Source: a virus. From it: 30,705 nt of DNA. Where the stretch lies: positions 1-30,705 of IMG/VR virus record IMGVR_UViG_3300042484_000306. One strand, 5' to 3'. The notes below the pieces were generated by a model. That model was not told where the DNA came from and made no database searches. It saw only the letters and a list, made by a program, of their open reading frames with translations. Shown piece by piece: positions 6,275 to 16,000 of this stretch. A program made the translations under genes and the position numbers. Position 1 is the stretch's first letter. Every line of letters starts with the position of its first letter.

Positions 6275-9200
6275 ATGGCTGATGTTAATGCTAATATTGA
6301 CATTAATATTGATTCGTCTAATGCATTAGCACAACTAAAAGCATTACAACGTCAGATATCTCAATTTCACACCTCAATAGCCAAATCAAGTGAAGCAGCA
6401 GCCCTTGCTCAAAAGGGTTTACAGAAAAATCTTTTAAATAGTATTAATGCTATCGGTGCATTTACTGCCGAGATGCGTTTAGTTAAAACATCAGCAGAAT
6501 CGTTTACAGATTCATTAGAAAAAAATAAATTTTCAATGCGTGAGTACTTCCGCTATGCGGGAGCCTCTACAAAAACATTTGGTAGATTATTTAAATCAGA
6601 GTTTGACACAATTGGCAAGGTAGCCGAAGAACGTGTAAAGAGATTACAAACCCAGTATATTAAGATGGGCCGTGATACCAACGGTGCAATGAGAGCAATT
6701 GCTGTTATGCCAACGCAATTGAATATGGATGACTATACAACTAAGGTTCAGATAGCAGCACAGAAACAGGCATTATTTAATCAATTAATGAAACAAGGAT
6801 CTACCAATCTTTTAAATTTTGGTAAGAATACACAATGGGCTGGTCGTCAGTTGATGGTTGGTTTTACACTACCATTGATGGCAGTTGGAACTGCAGCAAC
6901 AAAAACCTTTATGGATATGGAAGCACAGGCTTTAAGGTTTAGAAAAGTATATGGAGATTTATTTACACCACAAGCAGAAACCCAGGCAGCGCTAGATAAT
7001 ATTACAGAATTAGGAAAGCAGTTTACTAAGTATGGTGTGGCAGTTTCTACAACTGTTGGTTTAGCAGCAGAGGCTGCAGCAGCAGGTTTTTCTGGTCTAG
7101 ATCTTCAACGTCAAACAACAGAAGCAACACGTTTGTCTATTCTTGGTCAGGTTGATAGTCAAAAGGCTCTTGAAACCACTATTTCATTACAAAATGCTTT
7201 TGGTATGTCATCTGAAAAACTTGCAGATTCTATTAACTTCTTAAACGCAGTAGAAAACCAAACCGTTGTATCTTTAGATGATATTACAACAGCAATTCCA
7301 AAAGTTGCTCCTGTAATTCAGCAACTTGGTGGAGATGTAAAAGATTTAGCATTTTTTATGGCAGCAATGAAAGAAGGTGGAATTAATGCATCGGAAGGCG
7401 CTAACGCACTCAAGTCTGGCCTTGCAGCATTAATTAATCCAACTAAAAAAGCATCAGAAATGCTTGCTTCATATGGAATTAATGCAACTGCAATTGTTGA
7501 AAAAAATAAAGGTGATTTAAAAGCAACTGTGATTGGATTTGCTCAAGCATTAAATCAACTAGATCCACTAGCAAGAGCAAGAGCAATTGAACAAATGTTT
7601 GGTAAGTTCCAGTTTGCTCGTTTATCAACATTGTTTGCCAACGTTGCCAAAGATGGAAATCAGGCTGCTCGTGTTCTTAATTTAGCAAATTCATCAGTAG
7701 AAGAACTATCTGCCCTATCTGAACAAGAATTAGGAATGACTGCAGATTCAGCAATGAATAAATTTAAGAAAACTGTAGAAGATCTTAAAGTTGCTCTTAT
7801 CCCAGTTGGTCAAGCATTTTTAGAAGCAGCAACTCCAATTGTAGAATTTGTTGGAAATGTACTAGAAAAGTTTGGAAATTTATCTGCAGGAACAAAAAGA
7901 TTAATCACACTTCTTACCGTTGGTATTGGTGCAATTGGTCCAGTACTACTTATGACATTTGGTTTACTTGCAAACGGCATAGCAAATATCATTAAATTAT
8001 TCTTAACCCTTCGTGGAGGATATCAAAGATTAACTGGACAAACACAAATACTTGGAGAACAAACCCAGTATATGACAAGTGAGCAATTAGATGCAGCAGC
8101 AGCAGCACACTCACTTAATCAAACACATGCAAACTTAACACAAACATTTACTGCTGAAGTAACCCAAATAAATAAACTGATAGCAGCATATACATCAGCA
8201 GCAGGAGCAGCAAGAAACTTTGCAATGAATAATCCTGGAATGATGATGCCAGGAAGAGGTGCTAGAAGATTGGCAAGCGGCATTGTTTCAGTTCCAGGAC
8301 CAAAGGGTGCAGGAGATATAGTTCCAGCAATGCTATCTCCAGGAGAAGCAGTTATTCCTACAGATATGGCAAAGAAATATGCACCATTAATTAATGGAAT
8401 GATTGCCGACAATATCCCTGGATTCCAAGTTGGTAAAGGTTTTAAAAATGCTACAATGTTTTTACCAGAATCAATTAATACACTTATGGGTCAGATTGGT
8501 GGAAAAGGTGTTTCTACTTCTGGTGTTTCACAATATATAGGCGGTGCTGGTGGTGGAGTTATGGGTCCACTACTTGCAGTTATTGCAAGAGATATTAAAG
8601 TCGGAATAAATAACCCTAAGTTTAAATCAGAATTTGCTACAGTAGCAGATCTTTTTGCAAAAACAGCAACAGATGCTTTAAATAAATCTGGAAAAGAGTT
8701 TATTAAAGATGCAGACCTTGAAGGAATTGTTGTTCCAGCATTGCGTGATGCAGCAAAAGGAGTAAAGATTGCTGGAAAAGACATTGACGTTGCACTTGAA
8801 AATGCTGTTAATCAGATAAGAACAGTTGGACCAGTTGGAGTTGGCTCTGGATCTATGGGTGGAATTGGAAGAACTACTTTTGCAGGATCATATAGAGGAG
8901 TAAGATCAGCATCACAAAAATTTGCAATGGGACAAAATCCAGAAGCATTCCGTCAAATAGAACGTTTTTCACAAAGCAGAGGAAAAACAGTAAAGTCATT
9001 CCAAACGCTAGACCCTATGTTAAATCAGTGGCAAGTTGCAACAATGTCACACATTACAACATCAGTTACTGCAAGTGCGGAAGAATTAACAAAGCAAATG
9101 ACTCCATATCTTGGAGATATTGGTGCAAAAGTAACAAAAGCAATTACAAAAAATATTTCAGAGGGAGCAATTAAAGAAGCCAGAGTTGCATCTCCATCAA

Positions 9201-12200
9201 GAGAAACACAGATGGTTGGAGCAAATATTGCACAAGGATTTATTTCTGGAGCACAGGACTATGTAGATGATGCTAAAAGAGTTGGACAACAACTTGGTTC
9301 TGGAATGGTTCAAACAGCGTCTGGACTATTTGTTCCAGGAGGGGCAGTTGGACAAGCACCAAGATCAACTGGACCAGGAATTCCATTATCACAAATAACA
9401 GAAAAGGCAAGAAGAAATAGAGAACAACTGCTTTCAACTCAACAACTAAAACGTACCGAAGCAATGAATACAAGAATGAATTCATTAAATAAAGCATTTA
9501 TGAGTGGCACATTTGCTTTATCCGCATTATCTGGTATTGCATCAATGGCTGGTGGAAATTTAGGAAAATTTTCTGAAATATTATTTCAAATAAGTGGTCC
9601 TATGTTTGCTCTTTCTTCAGTTTTACAACTGCTTACTGGGCAAAAAATTATAGGACTTATTTCAAAGTTTAGAGTTGCTTTTGGTCTTGCATCTGTTGCT
9701 TTGGTTGCTGGAGTGGGAGTAATAAAACTTGTTAATGATGCAAGAAAAAAAGAACTAGAATATATTTATGGTCTTTCAAATGCAATGAAAACAACCACAG
9801 ATCAAGTAAAAACTCTTGGAGACTTTTTTGGAATAGTACCAACTAAACTACCATTTGAAGGAAGAAATAGAGAGATTGTTGGAAAAACTACCAGATCTGC
9901 AAGAGACACATTAAGAGCAGATCAAGGATTCCAAAAACAATTTGCTTCAACTATTAAAACACTTTCTTCTGCTACAGCAAAAGAAGCAAGTTTAGCATTT
10001 ACAACTCTTGCACTTAATCTCAAAGCACAAGGTTTTGCTAGCGAGCAAGTTCAAACAATCATAGACGCTCTTCGTGAAGAGGCTGGAAAAACAAGTGTTA
10101 AGTTAGATGTTAAATCTTTAGATTTTTCTGCAGAATCAATAAAAGGACTTCAAAGTCAAATTGCTCCAATTGTAACAGAGTTAGAAAGAAATTTAAAAAC
10201 TAGATTAACTGGAAGTGAAAGAATTTTAAGTGGATTACAGAATGCATTATTTGGTCGTGGCTTTAGGATGGAAGAATTAACAAATGCTTCTCAAAAATCT
10301 CTTTCAGATCTTGCTGGAACAATATCTTCAGTTTCAAACTCTGCTGTTGGAATGTTTAAAGGTGGTTTAATTAGCGGAGAAGACTTTAATGCAACCATGT
10401 TTGGAATTTTAGAAACAACGAAAAATCTTAATACTGAAACTCAAAGGCTTGTGCTTTTAGAAACATTTAAAAAACTTGATATAGATGCAGCACCATTTTT
10501 AGCAAATATAAAAGGTATAAATACGCAAATGAGAGTATTTGCATTACTTAGTGCTGGAGTTGTAAATAAAGAAAGTGGTCTTTTTAAACTACTTCAGTCG
10601 TCAGATTATGAAGATCAACAAAGAGGTAGAAAAGAATTAATAAGATTATACGATGAACTTTTTGGTGCAATTACAAAAGTTACTCAGGCTGAAAAAAATT
10701 CACAAGATCAAGCCAATGATCCTGGAAACATTGGTAAGTTAAATGCTTTACAAGAAAAAACAAAAGCAATTAAAGAACAAACCAATGCATTTATAATTTT
10801 ACGTAATGCTCAGATTGATGAGGCTACTGCAACAGAATTATCAAATGATGCAGCAATTGCGTCTTTAATAATAACAAATGGCAAGGGTACAGCATTAAAA
10901 AATCTTATTAAACTTGTAAATGAATATAAAGCAGCAATAAAGGCACAAGCAGATGCAGAATCTAAATATATGGAAGCCCCTAATCTATTTAAACAACAAT
11001 TAGAAAAGGCTCAAGCACAAGCCACTTTACGTGAAAAACTTATTGATATGGAGTTTGCTCCAAAAATTAAAAAAGAAAATGATGCTCTAAGAACTCAAGA
11101 ACAAAATTTACAAAATATTAATGATGCAATTGATAATATTACCGCTACTCAAATCAAACCAATTCAAGCAATAATTGATGCAAATAATTTTGCTCTTGAA
11201 AAAATATCTATGCAAGAAGATATAATTAATGAAAAATATAATAAGCAAATAGATGCTTTAGATAAAATTGCTACAATTAATCAAGACATTGCTAATACTC
11301 AAAGACAAAGAATTTCTATTGCAGATGCTTTAACTCGTGGAGATATTTCTGCAGCAGCATTTGCTGTACAAGAATTACGAGCACAACAGGCACAATCTGC
11401 TGTTTCTAAACAAAAGGATGCCTTAACAACTAGTCGTGATTCTAAAATAGCAGCATTAGGAAGACTTGAAATTGAAAAACAAAACAAAGAACTTCAATTA
11501 CAAATTAGCACAATTGAAAGAGATAAACTGTTAACATTACAAACACAAAAAGAAACAGTTGAGGCTTCAATTGAGGCAACAAATAGAAATATTAAATCTT
11601 TAGAGTTACAAGTTAATACACTAAAAGACGGAGCACTTTATTCTGGACAAACAAAGAAAGATATTGATGAACTTGATGATTTAATTAAGGCAGCAGAGGC
11701 AGCGGGAATTCCTTTCAATGATTTACTTTTAAAGCAAGCAGGCAATGCAGCATCTCTTGCTAAAGCATTAAACGATGCATTAATTGCTCAACAAAATTTA
11801 GCAAGTTTCTCTGGATTTGGTGGTGGATCAGGAAATACTGGTGCGGGTAATGTAACAGGGTCAAACACTACAACAACCACTACAAAGACAGGCTCAACAG
11901 TAACAGTAAAATCTGGAAATACATTAAGTGGAATTGCAGCAAAAGCAGGAGTAAAACTTTCAGATGTAATTAAGGCTAATCCACAGATTTCTAATCCAAA
12001 TTTAATTAGACCAGGTCAAATAATTAAGATACCAGGAAAAATGTATGGTGGAAAAATTAAGTCAATGAATATGGGTGGAATGGTTCCTAAATATATGGCT
12101 CGTGGAGGAAGTATAGGATCAGATACCGTTCCAACAATGCTAACTCCTGGAGAGTTTATAATGAATAGAAGGGCAACAGAACAATTTGGTCCAATGTTGT

Positions 12201-12430
12201 CAATGTTAAATGAATCAAAATATCCTTCAATGATTGGCAATAGAGGAGTTTCACAGGTTCCAGTAAATAATATTTCTACATCTATGAGCGATAACTCAAC
12301 GGCAGTGTATAATTATAATTTAGGGTTCAGCATTAATGGTGCTAGTGCAAATGCCAACGATATTGCAAGAGCCGTAATGAAAGAAATTAAAAATGTTGAT
12401 GCACAAAGAGTTAGAGGACAAAGACAATAA
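6275..12430 (+). CDS. Tail tape measure protein with LysM domain
   Basis: This 2051-residue protein is the tape measure, which sets tail length and is ejected before the DNA. Residues about 181-480 match the TP901-type tape measure core. Hydrophobic stretches at about 543-577 and 1099-1155 could cross the host membrane. Two copies of a motif common in tape measures occur, VPAML-SPGE near 681 and VPTML-TPGE near 1950. An SPSRETQMVGANIAQGF segment at 973 is a known tape-measure type repeat. Residues about 1500-1840 are strongly helical, probably coiled coil. Residues about 1875-1922 form a LysM peptidoglycan-binding domain (VKSGNTLSGIAAKAG, then NPNLIRPGQIIKIP). No lysozyme or peptidase motif is seen. 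The start has an AGAGGTG Shine-Dalgarno, and the next gene overlaps the stop by one base. By the usual rule the tail could approach 300 nm at most. Confidence 0.92.
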   Translation: MADVNANIDINIDSSNALAQLKALQRQISQFHTSIAKSSEAAALAQKGLQKNLLNSINAIGAFTAEMRLVKTSAESFTDSLEKNKFSMREYFRYAGASTKTFGRLFKSEFDTIGKVAEERVKRLQTQYIKMGRDTNGAMRAIAVMPTQLNMDDYTTKVQIAAQKQALFNQLMKQGSTNLLNFGKNTQWAGRQLMVGFTLPLMAVGTAATKTFMDMEAQALRFRKVYGDLFTPQAETQAALDNITELGKQFTKYGVAVSTTVGLAAEAAAAGFSGLDLQRQTTEATRLSILGQVDSQKALETTISLQNAFGMSSEKLADSINFLNAVENQTVVSLDDITTAIPKVAPVIQQLGGDVKDLAFFMAAMKEGGINASEGANALKSGLAALINPTKKASEMLASYGINATAIVEKNKGDLKATVIGFAQALNQLDPLARARAIEQMFGKFQFARLSTLFANVAKDGNQAARVLNLANSSVEELSALSEQELGMTADSAMNKFKKTVEDLKVALIPVGQAFLEAATPIVEFVGNVLEKFGNLSAGTKRLITLLTVGIGAIGPVLLMTFGLLANGIANIIKLFLTLRGGYQRLTGQTQILGEQTQYMTSEQLDAAAAAHSLNQTHANLTQTFTAEVTQINKLIAAYTSAAGAARNFAMNNPGMMMPGRGARRLASGIVSVPGPKGAGDIVPAMLSPGEAVIPTDMAKKYAPLINGMIADNIPGFQVGKGFKNATMFLPESINTLMGQIGGKGVSTSGVSQYIGGAGGGVMGPLLAVIARDIKVGINNPKFKSEFATVADLFAKTATDALNKSGKEFIKDADLEGIVVPALRDAAKGVKIAGKDIDVALENAVNQIRTVGPVGVGSGSMGGIGRTTFAGSYRGVRSASQKFAMGQNPEAFRQIERFSQSRGKTVKSFQTLDPMLNQWQVATMSHITTSVTASAEELTKQMTPYLGDIGAKVTKAITKNISEGAIKEARVASPSRETQMVGANIAQGFISGAQDYVDDAKRVGQQLGSGMVQTASGLFVPGGAVGQAPRSTGPGIPLSQITEKARRNREQLLSTQQLKRTEAMNTRMNSLNKAFMSGTFALSALSGIASMAGGNLGKFSEILFQISGPMFALSSVLQLLTGQKIIGLISKFRVAFGLASVALVAGVGVIKLVNDARKKELEYIYGLSNAMKTTTDQVKTLGDFFGIVPTKLPFEGRNREIVGKTTRSARDTLRADQGFQKQFASTIKTLSSATAKEASLAFTTLALNLKAQGFASEQVQTIIDALREEAGKTSVKLDVKSLDFSAESIKGLQSQIAPIVTELERNLKTRLTGSERILSGLQNALFGRGFRMEELTNASQKSLSDLAGTISSVSNSAVGMFKGGLISGEDFNATMFGILETTKNLNTETQRLVLLETFKKLDIDAAPFLANIKGINTQMRVFALLSAGVVNKESGLFKLLQSSDYEDQQRGRKELIRLYDELFGAITKVTQAEKNSQDQANDPGNIGKLNALQEKTKAIKEQTNAFIILRNAQIDEATATELSNDAAIASLIITNGKGTALKNLIKLVNEYKAAIKAQADAESKYMEAPNLFKQQLEKAQAQATLREKLIDMEFAPKIKKENDALRTQEQNLQNINDAIDNITATQIKPIQAIIDANNFALEKISMQEDIINEKYNKQIDALDKIATINQDIANTQRQRISIADALTRGDISAAAFAVQELRAQQAQSAVSKQKDALTTSRDSKIAALGRLEIEKQNKELQLQISTIERDKLLTLQTQKETVEASIEATNRNIKSLELQVNTLKDGALYSGQTKKDIDELDDLIKAAEAAGIPFNDLLLKQAGNAASLAKALNDALIAQQNLASFSGFGGGSGNTGAGNVTGSNTTTTTTKTGSTVTVKSGNTLSGIAAKAGVKLSDVIKANPQISNPNLIRPGQIIKIPGKMYGGKIKSMNMGGMVPKYMARGGSIGSDTVPTMLTPGEFIMNRRATEQFGPMLSMLNESKYPSMIGNRGVSQVPVNNISTSMSDNSTAVYNYNLGFSINGASANANDIARAVMKEIKNVDAQRVRGQRQ

Positions 12431-13065
12431 TGGCCACCAGCGCTTATTTAACGGGTAGAAGAAGATATGCAAGACCACAGAGCATACTGTGGGCAAACAA
12501 CCCTGGATACCTCTCTAATGGCTTATATGTGCCTAATGGTATAGAGGTTGGGGCAAACACAGAAGAAACAGATATAAATCTATTAGATCAATTTGTTATT
12601 TTGTCTGATCATAACAGAGGAGATATGCAATTTAATACCCAAAGAATTGAGCAGCGCCAAAGAACAATTAATGGTCGTATGCGCTCTTTTCATATTGCAG
12701 ATAAACTAAGTATGTCTGTTTCTTGGAACTTACTGCCTTCACGAGGGTATTCAGAACTTGCAGATTTTAACGAATCAACAGGATTATCACCAGATAAAGG
12801 AACGACTAGTGAATATACTGCAGATGGCGGAGCAGGTGGAGTAGAGTTACTTGAATGGTATGAAAATCATCAAGGTCCATTTTGGATGTATTTGGCATAC
12901 GATAAATATACAAACTTAGATGGTCAAGATTATAAATATAATGGTTTAAATAGATACAATCAGATCATTCAGGTTTATTTTTCTGATTTTAACTATTCAG
13001 TTGTAAAACGTGGTGCCACTAATCATGATCTTTGGAACATATCGGTAACACTGGAAGAAGTTTAA
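12430..13065 (+). CDS. Distal tail (Dit-like) or minor tail protein
   Basis: This 211-residue protein follows the tape measure, where the distal tail protein normally lies; that protein forms a ring at the tail tip on which the hub and fibres assemble. It is beta-rich with many aromatic residues. It includes a patch around DQFVILSDHNRGDM, a strand with LSMSVSWNLLPSR, and a C-terminal strand pair (YFSDFNYSVVKRG, then LWNISVTLEEV). The last part resembles the closing strands of the tail-tube fold shared by Dit proteins. It starts inside the tape measure stop (TAATG) and ends one base before the hub gene, so translation of all three is coupled. The specific Dit label is inference from gene order. 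Confidence 0.55.
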   Translation: MATSAYLTGRRRYARPQSILWANNPGYLSNGLYVPNGIEVGANTEETDINLLDQFVILSDHNRGDMQFNTQRIEQRQRTINGRMRSFHIADKLSMSVSWNLLPSRGYSELADFNESTGLSPDKGTTSEYTADGGAGGVELLEWYENHQGPFWMYLAYDKYTNLDGQDYKYNGLNRYNQIIQVYFSDFNYSVVKRGATNHDLWNISVTLEEV

Positions 13066-16000
13066 ATGTTTGAAAGTGCTGAATTAAAAAATCACCTTGA
13101 AACATCTGCAGTAATTAAAACTCAGTCATTAGTTTTGGCTGAATGGAATATGAATATGCCAGATAATGTTTTTACTTTAGGTAATTATAGATATAGAACA
13201 CAAGAGCAAAATTCACAATTTTTAACTTTACCAAATACATTTGACAGTGCTGATGCTGGTAGTTACTATACTGGAGCAACAGATGCAGATGTTGTAATAG
13301 ATGGTGGACTTCAAGATAATAACACTCCACAAATATTTACTTCAATTAAAGAAAAAAATAAATTGTTATATTCTTTAGAAGACTGTATTAAGCCATTTAG
13401 ACCAAGGTCTGGCATTAATAAAGCAACAGCATTTAAAGGAAAATATTTATCAAATTCTGGCAGTGATTTTGCAAGACGTCCAAGATATTATATGGCATCA
13501 AGATATGATCAGTTTAAGTATTGGACATCTTTTAGAACTGAAAATGGTATTGAAAGAGGAATTGCAAAAACAATATTGAATGGTAGTTATTTAATAGATG
13601 ACACTGTTCCATTTGTAGTTTATAAAAAAAATGTACCAGCAAATAGAATTATTGTTAAGATGCAAACCAATGTTGGAGATGTTGACTTAGGAGATTTTAC
13701 AGATATATCTAAAAGTTTTGCAGACCCATTCTTTGGAGATAACAATAAAACAACTCCGTCAAGATGGAAAATTCAATTTCTTAATGAAAACAATTGGATT
13801 GATGCCTATAGATTTAATGAAAATGATTTACGTGAAAATGGTTCAGCCATTATTTCTCATAATGGGTATGTTGAGTTGCAATATGGAGTAGTTAATATTC
13901 CAGAAAAATTTAAGCAAACCTTTACCTTTATATCCACACTTCCTTCCGACACATTGCTACCACTTACCTCTGTTGGTGGAAATGCATACTTGGTTATTGA
14001 AAACGATAATGAGGTTGGAACATATCATGTTTGGAATAAAGATACAGAAACGTACGAAACATTTGTACCAGCCTATGGATGGTTTTTGGGTACTGAAGAA
14101 GTTAATCATACAACTGGCTTTGTAACTAACCTTACAGATCCTCTATTTTTTGAAGAAACAACAACTGGTAAAAAAATCTATAGAGAGTTTGAAAATATTC
14201 GTGGAATAAGAATTGTTGTAGAAAGAATGAATAAGTTTGATTCTACATTTGATTTAATTGAAATGTCTCCAAGACTAATTGTTGACATATCAGATAAAGT
14301 AATAGACTACAATGTAAAAAAAATTCTTTCAGATTTAGGAAACTCTGCTTTACCAGTAGGACAACTATTAGCCTCAACTGGAAGTATCTCTTTGTTTGAT
14401 GACGATCAAGCATTTAATGATAACAATCTAGATAGTATAATAAATGAATATGTTCGTAAAAATATTAAATTTAGTTTTTATGAAAAAATAATGGATGTTG
14501 ATGGGTTTGATTATTGGGTTCCTATTAAAACTTTATATTCTGACGGAATGCCACAGGCTGATATAACTGCTGGAACATTAGAAATAACATTAAGAGATTT
14601 TTATTTCTTTTTAGAGTCTATGCCTGCACCAAGAATGCTAGTTACGGAAGCATCTCTTAGTTTTGCAATAAGCATGCTTCTTGATTATATTGGATTTAGC
14701 AATTACTCTTTTTATAGAACAACAAATGAGCCAGATCCTATAATCCCATATTTCTTTATTGCTCCAGATCAAACAGTAGCAGAGGTTTTAAATCAGTTAG
14801 CAGTATCAACTCAAAGCGCTATGTTTTTTGATGAATATAATAACTTTATTATAATGAGTAAAAATTATATGCTTCCATCAGAAAATGATAGAGATTTTAA
14901 TATAATTTTATCAGGATCAAATAATCAATTTGATAGTGGAATTATTGAAAATCAAACATCTGGAACACTACCAAACATTATTTCAATCTCATCTCAAGAT
15001 AAAAAAGTATACAATAACGGTAAAATAAACTATACAACTAGGTATATACAAAGATCTTATGGATCTCTTCGTCAGTCAAGTATGATAGATAAAGAAAAAA
15101 CTTGGGTATATAAACCATCTCTTTTATGGGAAGTGTCAGGAATTGACTCAGCCAAAACAATAAATGAGGTTGTATCTAAACAGAGTAAGTATGTTTTGGG
15201 TGCAATGCCATTAAACTCAGATTTAACTGCAGTTGCTCCAATAGTTGTAAATCATATAATTACAAATAACGTTATAGACTTAGGGGAAAATGTTTATTGG
15301 TTAACAAGAAACCAAGGTTATTTTTATTCTAATGGCGAAATTATTAAGTATGATGCTGTACAGTACAACGTTACTCTTGCAGTGTGGTACCCAATCCAAT
15401 CTGATGGATCGTTATCAGAATCTTCACCAGAAATTGTTTTACCTGGAAGGTTGGCTCCAATAAGTTTTATTAGCAATTTAGATAAAAAAGTTGCAAATGG
15501 AGAAATTACTGAGGCTGAAAAAGGAGAAGAGATTCAATTATGGAGATCTTCACACAGACAAGGCAGCAGTAATGTTTGGATTAGAAATAATCAAGAATAT
15601 CAAAATTATTTTTCATCATTACCATTTAATGGAAAAATCTATCCAACTGGTCTTGTAAGAATTCACGCTATTCCATTTTATGAAACAGTTGATGGTATTA
15701 CACGATTGCAAAATGGTATAGTTTATGAACATGGTCGTGCACAATTTGGAACTACAATTTCATCACATACCGCAGGAATAGATCCATATTGGTCAAATAA
15801 TGACTACGTAAGAGGTTGTGAAATGAAGTCACAATTTTTATTTACAACAAATTTATTAGGGGATATTTCTCTACCACCAGTTACAACTGGAGCAGCAGGA
15901 GTTAATAATACAAAAGCCAGACAAACCTCAAGAAGCGGAACAATTAAAAACTTTATGTCTTCAAGTTATGGAACTGAAACATCTGTTAATAAATCATTAT

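Noticed and set aside
12305-12320. TATAAT boxes inside the tape measure and other coding regions
   Set aside because: AT-rich coding sequence yields many such hexamers by chance. Without a TG extension and a following gene start they are not supported as promoters.
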